From assembly GCA_013151915.1 (NCBI GenBank), contig JAADHJ010000059.1, positions 1-52,997 of the forward strand: a stretch of 52,997 bases of DNA. Reading direction: 5' to 3'. Positions 8,692-17,110 of this stretch are shown in pieces. The position numbers and the translations under genes are program-made. Positions within the stretch are counted from its first letter, which is position 1. Every line of letters starts with the position of its first letter. The notes under the pieces were generated by a model. That model was not told the DNA's origin and ran no database searches. It saw only the letters and a list, made by a program, of their open reading frames with translations. This stretch comes from Deltaproteobacteria bacterium. Its GTDB lineage: Bacteria; BMS3Abin14.

Positions 8692-9760
8692 TGACTTTGC
8701 AAAAAGTCATCAATGCACTTTTTACGATCCTATCAAAGTCGGCGGAGGGAATATTTCCAGGCGGCTTTTTTCCACTAAAGTCGTTATCCTCCTTGCGCTC
8801 CTTGCGCTGGTCCCGATCCTTCAAAGCTGCGGCAGCCCGAAGCCTTTCCGGGAGACCAGGTTCCTCATGGGTACACTGGTCGAGATCGTCGCCTACCCGG
8901 ACACCCCGCGTGTCAGGAAAAGCGTCGGCCATGCCTTTAAGCGGATGACCGATATCGAGGCTCTGGCCGGCCCTCACTCCGACACCTCCCCCCTGGCCCT
9001 CCTCCGGGAGGGGAAGAAGGTGAATCTCCCCGAAGACCTGAGAAGGATCCTGCAGGTCGCCCTTGATACGGCCCGCCGAAGTTCGGGGGCGTTTGACCCG
9101 ACAATGGGGAAGGTGATTCGATTATGGGGTTTCGATGGCGATAACCCGGGGATCCCTTCCCCCGCGGAACTGGATGCCGCCATGAAAACCGTCGGATATG
9201 CCCGCCTGAAAATGGGCAGTGGCGGGGAGGCAGCCTCCACAGGTCCGGTCTGGATCGACCTGGGCGGGGTGGCCAAGGGCTACGCTGTCGACGCGGCAGT
9301 ACATGTCCTGGAGAAAGAAGGGGTCAAGGCCGGTATCGTTAATGCGGGGGGCGATCTCAGGGCTTTTGGAAAAAGGCCGGGAAGAAAAACATGGCGCATA
9401 GGAATCCAGGATCCCGATAAACCCCAGGGGATGGCAGGTGTCCTGGATCTTGTGGATGGATCGGTAGCTACCTCGGGCGATTACGAGAGGTATTTTACAG
9501 TGGACGGCGTCCGTTATCACCATATACTCGATCCAAAAACAGGTCGTCCGGCACGGTCCGGGCTGAGGAGTACAACGGTAATTACCTCCGACTGTGTTCT
9601 GGCTGATGCCCTGGCCACGGCGGCCTTCGTTCTGGGGCCGGAGAAGGGTTTGGATCTCCTGGAAAGGATGCCCGACGTTGAGGGGGTACTGATCGCCGGG
9701 GGAGGCAGGATATTGAAGACATCCGGTACCGGGTCGGTGGTGAGGTTTGAGAAGCGTTAA
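8681..9760 (+). CDS. apbE: FAD:protein FMN transferase (ApbE)
   Basis: Periplasmic lipoprotein that covalently attaches FMN to threonine residues of flavoproteins such as Rnf/Nqr subunits or extracellular-electron-transfer flavoproteins. Family motifs are present: RFLMGTLVEI, GAFDPTMGKV, DLGGVAKGYAVD, NAGGDLRAFG, VATSGDYERY, HHILDPKTGRPA and DALATAAFVLG. A hydrophobic segment ending ILQSCG is a lipobox signal. The first about 22 residues (VDDFAKSH ... YDPIKV) are encoded by a dispersed hairpin repeat, so the ATG at 8681 may be wrong. The next strong ribosome-binding site (GGCGGAGGG near 8740) precedes only an ATT codon. It begins a three-gene set with the NusG-II and Gx-transporter genes. Confidence 0.93.
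   Translation: MKVDDFAKSHQCTFYDPIKVGGGNISRRLFSTKVVILLALLALVPILQSCGSPKPFRETRFLMGTLVEIVAYPDTPRVRKSVGHAFKRMTDIEALAGPHSDTSPLALLREGKKVNLPEDLRRILQVALDTARRSSGAFDPTMGKVIRLWGFDGDNPGIPSPAELDAAMKTVGYARLKMGSGGEAASTGPVWIDLGGVAKGYAVDAAVHVLEKEGVKAGIVNAGGDLRAFGKRPGRKTWRIGIQDPDKPQGMAGVLDLVDGSVATSGDYERYFTVDGVRYHHILDPKTGRPARSGLRSTTVITSDCVLADALATAAFVLGPEKGLDLLERMPDVEGVLIAGGGRILKTSGTGSVVRFEKR
8688..8738 (+). repeat. HRE hairpin repeat copy 2 (partial)
   Basis: Module 1 is complete (TTGATGACTTT ... AAAGTCATCAA) and is joined to the right half of module 5 (CTTTTTACGATCCTATC). The copy lies across the response regulator/apbE junction and is read through by the apbE frame. Confidence 0.85.
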
Positions 9761-10157
9761 TAAAAAAGGAGAAGAAAAGGGTATCGAAGAACTCGTCCGG
9801 CGGCCCACCCCTTGGGATATCGCCCTTTTTCTGGTGCTCTTTGTTCTGGTCTTCACGATTCCCGGTGTGATCCGCGGCGAAACCGGGGAGGGGACGACCC
9901 TCGAGGTCAGGACCCGGACCGGTGTAGCCGTCTACAGCCTGCTGGAAGATGGTGTCCATACGTTGACAGGGCCCCTCGGGGACGCAAAGCTCATCATCAG
10001 CGGCCGAAAGGCCAGGCTGGAAAATTCCCCCTGTCCCCTTAAAATCGGCGAAGCCATGGGGCCCGTTAAAAAGCCGGGAGACGTTATCCTGTGCCTTCCC
10101 AACCAGATATCCATCAGGGTAATCGGGGAGGTCGCTGTCGATGCGGTCTCCAGGTAG
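9747..10157 (+). CDS. NusG domain II-containing membrane-anchored protein
   Basis: 136 residues: one N-terminal membrane segment (about 25-42) followed by a NusG-domain-II/DUF1312 fold facing outside, with the signature SPCPLK ... GPVKKPGDVILCLPN. The family is usually found next to ApbE and Gx-transporter genes, as here. The exact role is not known; a link to flavin-based electron transfer is inferred from context. The start is probably the TTG at 9747, preceded by GGTGAGG and overlapping the apbE end; no ATG is available. It overlaps the next gene by 17 bases. Confidence 0.85.
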   Translation: MRSVNKKGEEKGIEELVRRPTPWDIALFLVLFVLVFTIPGVIRGETGEGTTLEVRTRTGVAVYSLLEDGVHTLTGPLGDAKLIISGRKARLENSPCPLKIGEAMGPVKKPGDVILCLPNQISIRVIGEVAVDAVSR

Positions 10158-10647
10158 GATCACCACGCTGGCGCTCCTCGTGTCGGCCGCTTTCGTCCTC
10201 TCGAGCATGGAGAGATTACTGCCCAACCCGGCGCCCATGGTCCGGCTGGGCCTGGGGAATATCATGACCCTCGCCGCCTTCGTCATGGTGGGGATCAGGG
10301 GAGGGATATGGGTGACCGCGGGGAGGGTGGCCCTGGTCTCCCTGGTGTGGGGCGGGCTCCTGTCACCCACCGCGGTGCTGTCGGCGGCCGGGGGCGCGGC
10401 CGGCTTGGCCGTCATGGTACCCCTGGCGCTTCAGCCAGGGCGCTTCAGCCTTTACGGTGTGAGCACAGCCGGGGCATTCGCCCATGTCGTGGCCCAGCTC
10501 GCCGTGGCGTCTTTTCTCTACGTCCGGTCCCCGGACCTGTTTAACCTTCTTCCCTTCCTCGGCGTCGCGGCGCTGGCCACCGGTGTATTCAACGCCTTCG
10601 TCGCCGGGATACTGGCAAGGCGCCTGGAGGAGGTAGGGGGGCGGTAG
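10141..10647 (+). CDS. Gx transporter family membrane protein (HepI/COG4769-like)
   Basis: 168-residue hydrophobic protein with about five membrane segments, including NPAPMVRLGLGNIMTL near residues 28-43, typical of the Gx transporter/heptaprenyl diphosphate synthase component I family. It resembles the S components of ECF transporters. Together with the NusG-II gene and apbE it forms a set also seen in flavin-based extracellular electron transfer loci of Firmicutes, as I recall them. The last about 110 bases of the gene are duplicated at 12722-12831, beyond pgeF. Confidence 0.82.
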   Translation: MRSPGRITTLALLVSAAFVLSSMERLLPNPAPMVRLGLGNIMTLAAFVMVGIRGGIWVTAGRVALVSLVWGGLLSPTAVLSAAGGAAGLAVMVPLALQPGRFSLYGVSTAGAFAHVVAQLAVASFLYVRSPDLFNLLPFLGVAALATGVFNAFVAGILARRLEEVGGR

Positions 10648-10690
10648 GGCGAGCGCCCGGGTCTTTGTTCCGATCCCGGATCACTGAGAC
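10538..10690. repeat. Segmental duplication, copy A left part
   Basis: The 3' end of the Gx-transporter gene and its downstream spacer are repeated almost unchanged at 12722-12870. Both copies run directly into an oppositely oriented ELW-repeat lipoprotein gene, so one duplication unit of about 1.4 kb covers transporter end plus lipoprotein gene. Confidence 0.85.
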
Positions 10691-11892
10691 CAGAAATCGC
10701 CCGATGTGTTGATCGGACTTCCCCCCAGCATCTCCACGGTGGAGCCGTCGAGGACGTACGCCTGGTAATGGTCGGTTCCGTTGTCGGCCCCGAATATCAG
10801 CTTGCCGTTTACCTCTAAAAACCGGTAGGGATAATAGTTCGTCCCCGACGGCCCCGACGACCCGGACCCGGGGTTGATGTCGGTGACCATATAGGCTGAG
10901 GAGCCGTCGTAGGCCCACAGCTCGGCCCCATGTGAACCGTCGTACGCTCTGAAGTACAGATTGCCGTTGTAGGCCGTGAGGTACAGCGGAGCCGAGTCGC
11001 TTGGGCTTGGTCCGGGGAAGATGTCGGTGACCATATAGGCCGAGGAGCCGTCGTAGGTCCACAGCTCGTACCCATGTGAACTGTCGATGGCTTGGAAGTA
11101 CAGATTACCGCCGTAGGTCGTGAGGTACGACGGCCAGGAGGAGCCCTCAGTGATGTTGGTCATATAGGCCGAGGAGTCGTCGTAGGCCCACAGCGCGACC
11201 CCATGAAGGTTGTTGTATGCTTGGAAGTACAGCTTGCCGCTGTAGATCGTGAGGTACGACGGATACGACCCGTCGGGCCCGGGGAAGATGTCGGTGACCA
11301 TATAGGCCGAGGAGCCGTCGTAGGCCCACAGCTCGTACCCATGTGAGCCGTCGCTGGCTTGGAAGTACAGGTTACCGCCGTAGGTCGTGAGGTACGACGG
11401 ATACGACCCGGCGGACCCGGTGTAGATGTCGGTGACCATCTGTGCCGAGGAGCCGTCATAGGCCCACAGCTCGGCCCCATGTGAGCCGTCGCTGGCTTGG
11501 AAGTACAGGTTGTCGCCGTAGGTCGTGAGGTACACCGGGGACGATCCACTTGTCCCGGTGTAGATGTCGGTGACCATCTGTGCCGAGGAGCCGTCGTAGG
11601 CCCACAGCTCGTACCCATGTGAGCCGTCGCTGGCTTGGAAGTACAGGTTACCGCCGTAGGTCGTGAGGTATGACGGCGACGATCCACTTGTCCCGGTGTA
11701 GATGTCGGTGGCCATCTGCGCCGAGGAGCCGTCGGTGCTCCACAGCTCGTACCCATGTGATCCGTCATTGCCCGCGAGGTAGATCGATTCCGTGCCTGAA
11801 GTTCCGCTTCCGCCCCCGCCGCAGGCGGTTAGAAGCACCGCGACACCAAGGAAGATGGAAACCGCCGCCGGGATGAAGCTGGCCTTTCTCAT
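10681..11892 (-). CDS. ELW-repeat lipoprotein, copy A (intact)
   Basis: 403-residue exported lipoprotein: signal peptide ending LLTACGGGG, then seven tandem repeats of about 46 residues built on ELWAYDGSSAQMVTDI ... SYLTTYGGNLYFQASDGSHG, and a divergent C-terminal unit with LIFGADNGTDHYQAYVLDG. The repeats resemble the ELWxxDGT type, predicted to form a beta-propeller-like or extended surface domain. Function unknown. AGGAG precedes the ATG. A second, frameshifted copy lies at 12867-14079. The 138-bp repeat unit makes the gene prone to unequal recombination. Confidence 0.85.
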   Translation of the reverse strand: MRKASFIPAAVSIFLGVAVLLTACGGGGSGTSGTESIYLAGNDGSHGYELWSTDGSSAQMATDIYTGTSGSSPSYLTTYGGNLYFQASDGSHGYELWAYDGSSAQMVTDIYTGTSGSSPVYLTTYGDNLYFQASDGSHGAELWAYDGSSAQMVTDIYTGSAGSYPSYLTTYGGNLYFQASDGSHGYELWAYDGSSAYMVTDIFPGPDGSYPSYLTIYSGKLYFQAYNNLHGVALWAYDDSSAYMTNITEGSSWPSYLTTYGGNLYFQAIDSSHGYELWTYDGSSAYMVTDIFPGPSPSDSAPLYLTAYNGNLYFRAYDGSHGAELWAYDGSSAYMVTDINPGSGSSGPSGTNYYPYRFLEVNGKLIFGADNGTDHYQAYVLDGSTVEMLGGSPINTSGDFWSQ

Positions 11893-11949
11893 GATTATCT
11901 CCTTTCTGTTGTTTCAGCGAAAATCTTACGCGCCGGCTGCTGCGTCCGA

Positions 11950-12696
11950 TTACCCCGAGGTCGCGCCGATAAAGGAGATCATTCGTCCTGCGTCTTTCCG
12001 CGCCCGGAAGGAAAAGAAATTCCTTTCATCACAGGATGTACAGTTCCCGAGGACCTCCATGCCCTCCCCGGGAATTCCTGCCGCCAGGAGCTGCGCGCGG
12101 ACCGAGGCGGCAAGGTCCATAAAGAGCCGCTCTTCCCTCCTGAGAAAAGCCGATTGGGACCCGGGCAGGGGCGCCAGAGCCTCCATGACCTCCAGGCCGA
12201 CCTCGTAGCAGCACGGGCCGATAGCCGGCCCGAGGGCCGCCAGAAATTCTGAGGAAGGGTTTCCGGAGAGGGAGGTGATGATCCGGACAGTTTCGCCCGC
12301 GATCCCCAGGGCAAGGCCGCGCCAGCCGCAGTGGACAGCGGCCACCATGCCTGATTGCGGGTCGGCCAACAGAACAGGCAGACAATCGGCTGTCCGCACG
12401 CCGACGAATGTCCCCGGCATCGTGGAGATCAGGGCGTCACCCTCGGTGAATCGATCAGGTTGCTCCGGGACAGCGCGAAGGGACAGTTTAGCCCCGACCC
12501 CATAGTTTGAAATAGGATCAGGACCCATCGTTCCAGGCGCCCGGTCCGTTTGCCCGGCAATGACCACGATGCGGTTTCCATGAACCTGCCGGAGGGTAAA
12601 AATGGGGCATGGGAGTTCAACACCCTCCATTTCCGTGGTGCCGAACCCATGTAGGATTCCCGCGTCATCGAGGAGTCCTGATTGAATCAGGCTCAA
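11950..12696 (-). CDS. pgeF: PgeF/YfiH family purine nucleoside phosphorylase (laccase domain)
   Basis: Polyphenol-oxidase-fold protein of 248 residues; characterised members act on purine nucleosides or edit peptidoglycan precursors. Signatures: LRQVHGNRIV, VRTADCLPVLL, HCGWRGLALG, LGPAIGPCCYEVG and CTSCDERNFFSFRARKD. I use the TTG at 12696 because GGGGGAG lies six bases upstream and the length fits. The open frame continues upstream into duplicated Gx-transporter DNA and is not expected to be translated. It lies between the two copies of the lipoprotein duplication. Confidence 0.88.
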   Translation of the reverse strand: MSLIQSGLLDDAGILHGFGTTEMEGVELPCPIFTLRQVHGNRIVVIAGQTDRAPGTMGPDPISNYGVGAKLSLRAVPEQPDRFTEGDALISTMPGTFVGVRTADCLPVLLADPQSGMVAAVHCGWRGLALGIAGETVRIITSLSGNPSSEFLAALGPAIGPCCYEVGLEVMEALAPLPGSQSAFLRREERLFMDLAASVRAQLLAAGIPGEGMEVLGNCTSCDERNFFSFRARKDAGRMISFIGATSG

Positions 12697-12721
12697 TTTT
12701 GTCTCCCCCCTCTCTCCGGAC

Positions 12722-12831
12722 CTGTTTAGCCTTCTTCCTTTCCTCGGCGTCGCGGCGCCGGCCACCGGTGTATTCAACGCCTTCGTCGCCGGGATGCCGG
12801 CAAGGCGCCTGGAGGAGGTAGGGGGGCGATA
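12722..12831 (+). pseudogene. Duplicated 3' fragment of the Gx transporter gene
   Basis: Near-identical copy of the last part of the gene ending at 10647, reading CTCGGCGTCGCGGCGC ... CGCCTGGAGGAGGTAGG on the plus strand. It has no start and no upstream domain. It marks the left end of the second copy of the duplication and now overlaps the 5' leader of pgeF on the other strand. Confidence 0.85.
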
Positions 12832-12866
12832 GGGCGCCGTGCCCGGGTCTTTGTTCCGATCCCGGA

Positions 12867-14079
12867 TCAGTTGGGAACAGGCCAAAAATCACCCGTTGTG
12901 TTGATCGGACTTCCCCCCAGCATCTCCACGGTGGACCCGTCGAGGACGTACGCCTGGTAATGGTCGGTCCCGTTGTTGGCCCCGAATATCAGCTTGCCGT
13001 TTACCTCTAAAAACCGGTAGGGATAATACGCTGTCCCCGACGGCCACGACCCTGTGGACCCGGTGTTGATGTCGGTGACCATATAGGCCGAGGAGCCGTT
13101 GTAGGCCCACAGCTCGGCCCCATGGGTGCCGTCGTGTGCTTCGAAGTACAGGTTGCCGCTGTAGGTCGTGAGGTATGAAGGGGCCGATCCACTTGTCCCG
13201 GTGTAGATGTCGGTGACCATATAGGCCGAGGAGCCGTCGTAGGTCCACAGCTCGCCCCCATTGGTGTCGTCGTTGGCGTTGAAGTCTTGCCGTCGTAGGT
13301 CGCGAAATACGCCGGATACGACCCACCAACCCCGGTGTTGATGTCGGTGACCATATATGCCGAGGAGCCGTCGTAGGCCCACAGCTCGTACCCATGGGTG
13401 CCGTCGTTCGCTCTGAAATACAGGTTGCCGCCGTAGGTCGTGAAGTATGAAGGGTACGATCCACCGGTCCCGGTGTAGATGTCGGTGACCATATAGGCCG
13501 AGGAGCCGTCGTAGGTCCACAGCTCGCCCCCATTGGTGTCGTCGTTGGCGTTGAAGTCTTGCCGCCGTAGGTCGCGAGGGATGAAGGGTACGATCCACCG
13601 GTCCCGGTGTAGATGTCGGTGACCATATATGCCGAGGAGCCGTCGTAGGTCCACAGCTCAGCCCCATTGGTGCCGTCGTCCGCTTTGAAGTACAGGTTGC
13701 CGCCGTAGGTCGTGAGGTATGAAGGGGCCGATCCGCTTGCCCCGGTGTAGATGTCGGTGACCATATAGGCCGAGGAGCCGTCGTAGGCCCACAGCTCGAC
13801 CCCATTGGTGCCGTCGTGTGCTTCGAAGTACAGGTTGCCGTCATAGGTCGTGAGGTAGGACGGCCACGACGACCCACCGGACGTGGTGTTGATGTCTGCG
13901 ACCATCTGCGCCGAGGAGCCGTCGGTGCTCCACAGCTCGTATCCATTGATGCCGTCATTGCCCGTGAGGTAGATCGACGCCGTGCCTGAAGTTCCGCCTC
14001 CACCGCAGGCGGTCAGAAGCACCGCGACGCCAAGGAAGATGGAAACTGCCGCTGCCGGGATAAAGCTGGTTTTTCTCAT
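12867..14079 (-). pseudogene. ELW-repeat lipoprotein, copy B (two frameshifts)
   Basis: Second copy of the repeat lipoprotein, with the same AGGAG site, ATG at 14079, signal peptide ending LLTACGGGG and seven ELW repeats. The reading frame is lost twice, near 13555-13563 and near 13281-13290. At both sites the normal GAAGTACAGGTTGCC (plus strand) has become GAAGTCTTGCC, a net loss of four bases. The three segments, each in a different frame, still encode good repeats without stops and end properly (GDFWPVPN, TGA at 12867). Because the repeats have few stops in other frames, a ribosome starting at 14079 would run on to 12889 and make an Arg-rich tail instead. Confidence 0.8.
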
Positions 14080-14195
14080 GATTATCTCCTATTTTATGTT
14101 GTTTCAACGAAAATCTTACGTGTCGGCCGTCGCGGATGGTATCATAGGCAGCGGGTTTTTTCCATTCCGAATCGGTTCCCGAAGAGGCCCGGGCT

Positions 14196-15167
14196 TCACT
14201 GTTTTGCGAGTCCATCAAGGTTTCCCCCCCTTATCCACCCGAACAGAGGGGCAAGATCCCCGGGTGGTGGGGATTCAAAGATCATTTCGCCTCCGTTGAC
14301 GGGATGTACGAACCCGAGGCGAAACGCGTGCAGGGCCGGTCTGGTGAGGGACCGCAGGATGGCGCGGAATTGCGGATCCTTGACATGAAGGGACACAACG
14401 CCCCCGCCGTATGTCGGATCCCCCAGAATAGGATGGCCGACGGAGGAGAGGTGAACCCTCAGCTGGTGCGTACGCCCGGTACGGGGTCTCAGCTCCACCA
14501 TGCTGACCCCGTCGCGACGCGCCGTGACAAAATATTTTGTCACGGCGGCCCGGCCATCCTCCCTGACGGCGATCCGTTTCCTGTCCCTTACGTGTCTTCC
14601 CAGGGGCCTGTCGATTATCCCCTCGTCATCGTCCATGATGCCCCTGACGGCGGCGAGATAGGTGCGAAGAATAGTGTGCTCCTTGAACTGCCGGGCCAGA
14701 GACTGATGCGCGGGATCATTCTTCGCGACAACCATTACACCCGAGGTTCCTTTGTCGAGCCTGTGGACGATCCCCGGCCTCGAAACACCGCCTATGCCCG
14801 ACAGGTCCCCGCAGTGATGGAGGAGCGCGTTGACGAGGGTGCCGTTGGGATGGCCGTGGGAGGGGTGGACGACCATGTGAGGGGCCTTGTCCAGGACCAG
14901 GAGATGGCTGTCCTCAAAAAGGATGGAGATGGGAATATCCTCAGGCTCCACGTCCGAGACGCTGACTTCGGGTATGACGACGGTCACCAGACTGCCGGTT
15001 GAAAGAAGGGCGCCGGCCTTCGTAATCCTGCCGTCAACCAGAATATGGCCGCCCTCGATGAGTTTTTTGATACGGGAACGGGTCAGTTCGAGCAGGTTTC
15101 TGGAGAGAAAAACGTCAAGACGGGTTCGAGACTCCCCGGGCGGGACGATATATTCCGAACGTCCCAT
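14196..15167 (-). CDS. rluD: RluA/RluD family 23S rRNA pseudouridine synthase
   Basis: 323 residues. An N-terminal S4 RNA-binding domain (RLDVFLSRNLLELTRSRIKK, about 16-75) is followed by the pseudouridine synthase domain with the catalytic Asp in HRLDKGTSGVMVVAK and later RTGRTHQLRVHL and HPILGDPTYGG. The family isomerises uridines in 23S rRNA; RluD is the closest standard assignment but RluA paralogs cannot be separated by eye. No clear ribosome-binding site; translation may be coupled to the small gene ending nine bases upstream. Confidence 0.92.
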   Translation of the reverse strand: MGRSEYIVPPGESRTRLDVFLSRNLLELTRSRIKKLIEGGHILVDGRITKAGALLSTGSLVTVVIPEVSVSDVEPEDIPISILFEDSHLLVLDKAPHMVVHPSHGHPNGTLVNALLHHCGDLSGIGGVSRPGIVHRLDKGTSGVMVVAKNDPAHQSLARQFKEHTILRTYLAAVRGIMDDDEGIIDRPLGRHVRDRKRIAVREDGRAAVTKYFVTARRDGVSMVELRPRTGRTHQLRVHLSSVGHPILGDPTYGGGVVSLHVKDPQFRAILRSLTRPALHAFRLGFVHPVNGGEMIFESPPPGDLAPLFGWIRGGNLDGLAKQ

Positions 15168-15176
15168 GGGGAGGGT

Positions 15177-15443
15177 TTACCAGATGTCCGAGTCGATATT
15201 TCCGAACTGCTTGACGAGGACGTCAACTATGGCCCGGTTGTAAGGGACCCAGCGGTGGGGCATGTCCTGAACTACGCGGGAATCGTAAAGCCGTCTTCCC
15301 TCTTCCAACTGACCCTTCATGTCCTCAAACAGGGAGTCGTTTTTAATGCTCTTCTGGATTGCTTCCTTGTTGTACAGAGCAATATCGGACATGATGGTCC
15401 GGGCGAGCCGAACGGCGTCCTTGCGATCGATGATCATGCTCAT
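15177..15443 (-). CDS. Small conserved-looking protein of unknown function
   Basis: 88-residue soluble, helix-rich protein (MSMIIDRKDAVRLARTIM ... FGNIDSDIW). AGGAGG precedes the ATG, and it is spaced as part of the rseC-like/rluD series, so it is probably real. I do not recognise the family. It has no cysteines, signal peptide or membrane segment. Confidence 0.7.
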   Translation of the reverse strand: MSMIIDRKDAVRLARTIMSDIALYNKEAIQKSIKNDSLFEDMKGQLEEGRRLYDSRVVQDMPHRWVPYNRAIVDVLVKQFGNIDSDIW

Positions 15444-15458
15444 CTTTCGGAACCCTCC

Positions 15459-15866
15459 TTATCCCAGGACCTTTGTAATGGAAGGCATCGATTTGCTCTT
15501 TCGGCCGGCGCTGAATTTAAGGAGCAGCATTGACGCGCCCACAAATCCGCTGACGGCGCCTATGACAGCCCCCATGTCCGTCCCGAGGAGATACCAACCG
15601 ATGGCGGATCCCGCGACCATGAGGGACGCGGGCAGCAGATAGGCTGCGGCTGATGCTTTCAACAGGGCCTCTGCCGGCAGGGAAACGATCACTTTCTGGC
15701 CGGGCTGTGCGTCGGCGGGGTTGTTGACCTCCATTTCCATGGAGGTCTCGGACGTGGGATGGCACATGCTCTTTGCCCCGCAATCGCCGCAGGCGGCAGT
15801 CCTGATAAGCGCAACCCTGGCACGTCCCCCGGTTACCGCCAGTACTTTTGCCGTTTCTTCCAACAT
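15459..15866 (-). CDS. RseC/SoxR-reducing system family protein
   Basis: 135 residues with the RseC layout: an N-terminal cysteine cluster CGDCGAKSMC (Cys26, Cys29, Cys35), a small beta domain, and two membrane segments (about 75-95 and 98-118). RseC homologues affect redox sensing (SoxR reduction, often with Rnf complexes) or sigma-E signalling. No Rnf genes are in the window, though ApbE is nearby. No strong ribosome-binding site is visible. Confidence 0.85.
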   Translation of the reverse strand: MLEETAKVLAVTGGRARVALIRTAACGDCGAKSMCHPTSETSMEMEVNNPADAQPGQKVIVSLPAEALLKASAAAYLLPASLMVAGSAIGWYLLGTDMGAVIGAVSGFVGASMLLLKFSAGRKSKSMPSITKVLG

Positions 15867-15897
15867 AAACTAACTCTATGGGAGAAATCCAAGAAAA

Positions 15898-16818
15898 TCA
15901 AGTCGCCATGAATTTCCTGCCGGTGAGCAGGCGATATGCCTCCAGGTACTTCTCCCTGGTTTTCCTGACGATGTCTGGAGGCAGCTCCGGCGCGGGTGGA
16001 GTTTTGTCCCAGTCCAGCCCCTCGAGGTAATCCCTGAGAAACTGTTTGTCGAAGCTCGGAGGGCTTATACCGATCCGGTAGCTTTCCGTGGGCCAGAACC
16101 GTGAAGAATCCGGCGTCAGGATCTCATCGATCAGGATGATCCCGTCTTCCGTGCGGCCGAACTCGAATTTCGTGTCGGATATGATGATGCCGCGGTCCCC
16201 CGCGTATGAGCGAGCCTTTTCGTATATGGCTATGGTCAGGTTACGGAGGCGTCTGCCCACTTTATCGCCGACCTTCTCGCAGACCCCCTCGAAAGAGATG
16301 TTTTCGTCATGCCCCGATTCGGCCTTGGTGGCGGGCGTGAAGATGGTGTGAGGCAGCCTTTCGGCCTGCCTCAGTCCCTGTGGAAGGAGGATTCCGCTGA
16401 TGGCCCCGGTTTCCTGGTATTCCTTCCACCCTCCGCCGGCGAGGTAGCCTCTCGCAACGCATTCGATGGGAAAGGGGTCGGATTTTTTTACCAGGAGGCT
16501 CCTTCCCCGCAGGATATCCGAATAAGGCCGGAGAGATTTCGGGAAATCCTCGACCTGGTGTGCCACAAGATGATTTTTTACTATCCCGCTGGTGAATTCG
16601 AACCAGAACAGGGACATTGCCGTCAGGATTCGCCCCTTGTCGGGTATACCGTTGGGCATTATGCAGTCGAATGCCGATATCCTGTCCGTGGCAACGAGGA
16701 GAAGATTTTCCCCAAGGTCGTAGACGTCACGGACTTTCCCACGGCAAAACAGCTTCAGGTCCGGAAAATCGGTCATGGTGATGGGGTTGGAATTTTTCGG
16801 TTCCTGCGTATTGATCAT
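15898..16818 (-). CDS. purC: Phosphoribosylaminoimidazole-succinocarboxamide synthase
   Basis: SAICAR synthase of purine synthesis, 306 aa, the longer eukaryote-like form. Motifs: [79 protein letters not shown]. The ATG at 16818 has AGGGG upstream; a longer frame exists but lacks family similarity. It stands alone, with no other pur gene in the window. Confidence 0.96.
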   Translation of the reverse strand: MINTQEPKNSNPITMTDFPDLKLFCRGKVRDVYDLGENLLLVATDRISAFDCIMPNGIPDKGRILTAMSLFWFEFTSGIVKNHLVAHQVEDFPKSLRPYSDILRGRSLLVKKSDPFPIECVARGYLAGGGWKEYQETGAISGILLPQGLRQAERLPHTIFTPATKAESGHDENISFEGVCEKVGDKVGRRLRNLTIAIYEKARSYAGDRGIIISDTKFEFGRTEDGIILIDEILTPDSSRFWPTESYRIGISPPSFDKQFLRDYLEGLDWDKTPPAPELPPDIVRKTREKYLEAYRLLTGRKFMAT

Positions 16819-17004
16819 TTTCTGTGTCCCCTTGTGGATTTTCCATGACATACATGAATCGGGGGATGTTTGCAACGCATCGGAGGACAGAGAGGGAGAG
16901 GAACGCCAATGGGTGTCAGGACGCAGAGCGCTGTTGCCGGTGAAAAGGAGAAGTGATATTCTTCATTCGCTCATGAGCTTGGAAATGCTGCGCTGTGGTG
17001 AAAT

Positions 17005-17090
17005 AATAGGGTCTGGGGTCCGGGATCCGGGGGCTGGGATACTTCGATACTCCCTTACTCCATACTCCCGAATACGTCGCCGCAGTATGA
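17005..17090. repeat. Degenerate heptamer/ACTCC repeat tract
   Basis: Text reading GGTCTGGGGTCCGGGATCC then ACTCCCTTACTCCATACTCC, belonging to the junction repeat family seen at 7551, 25445 and 29170. It lies in the 290-base spacer between purC and the HEAT-repeat gene, where no gene is apparent. Confidence 0.5.
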
Positions 17091-17110
17091 AAAAGTGTCA
17101 TCCTGGTCCT

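Noticed and set aside
12889-13550. Arg-rich continuation of lipoprotein copy B as a real protein
   Set aside because: It is the wrong-frame reading of ELW repeats after a frameshift; open only because the repeats have few stops.
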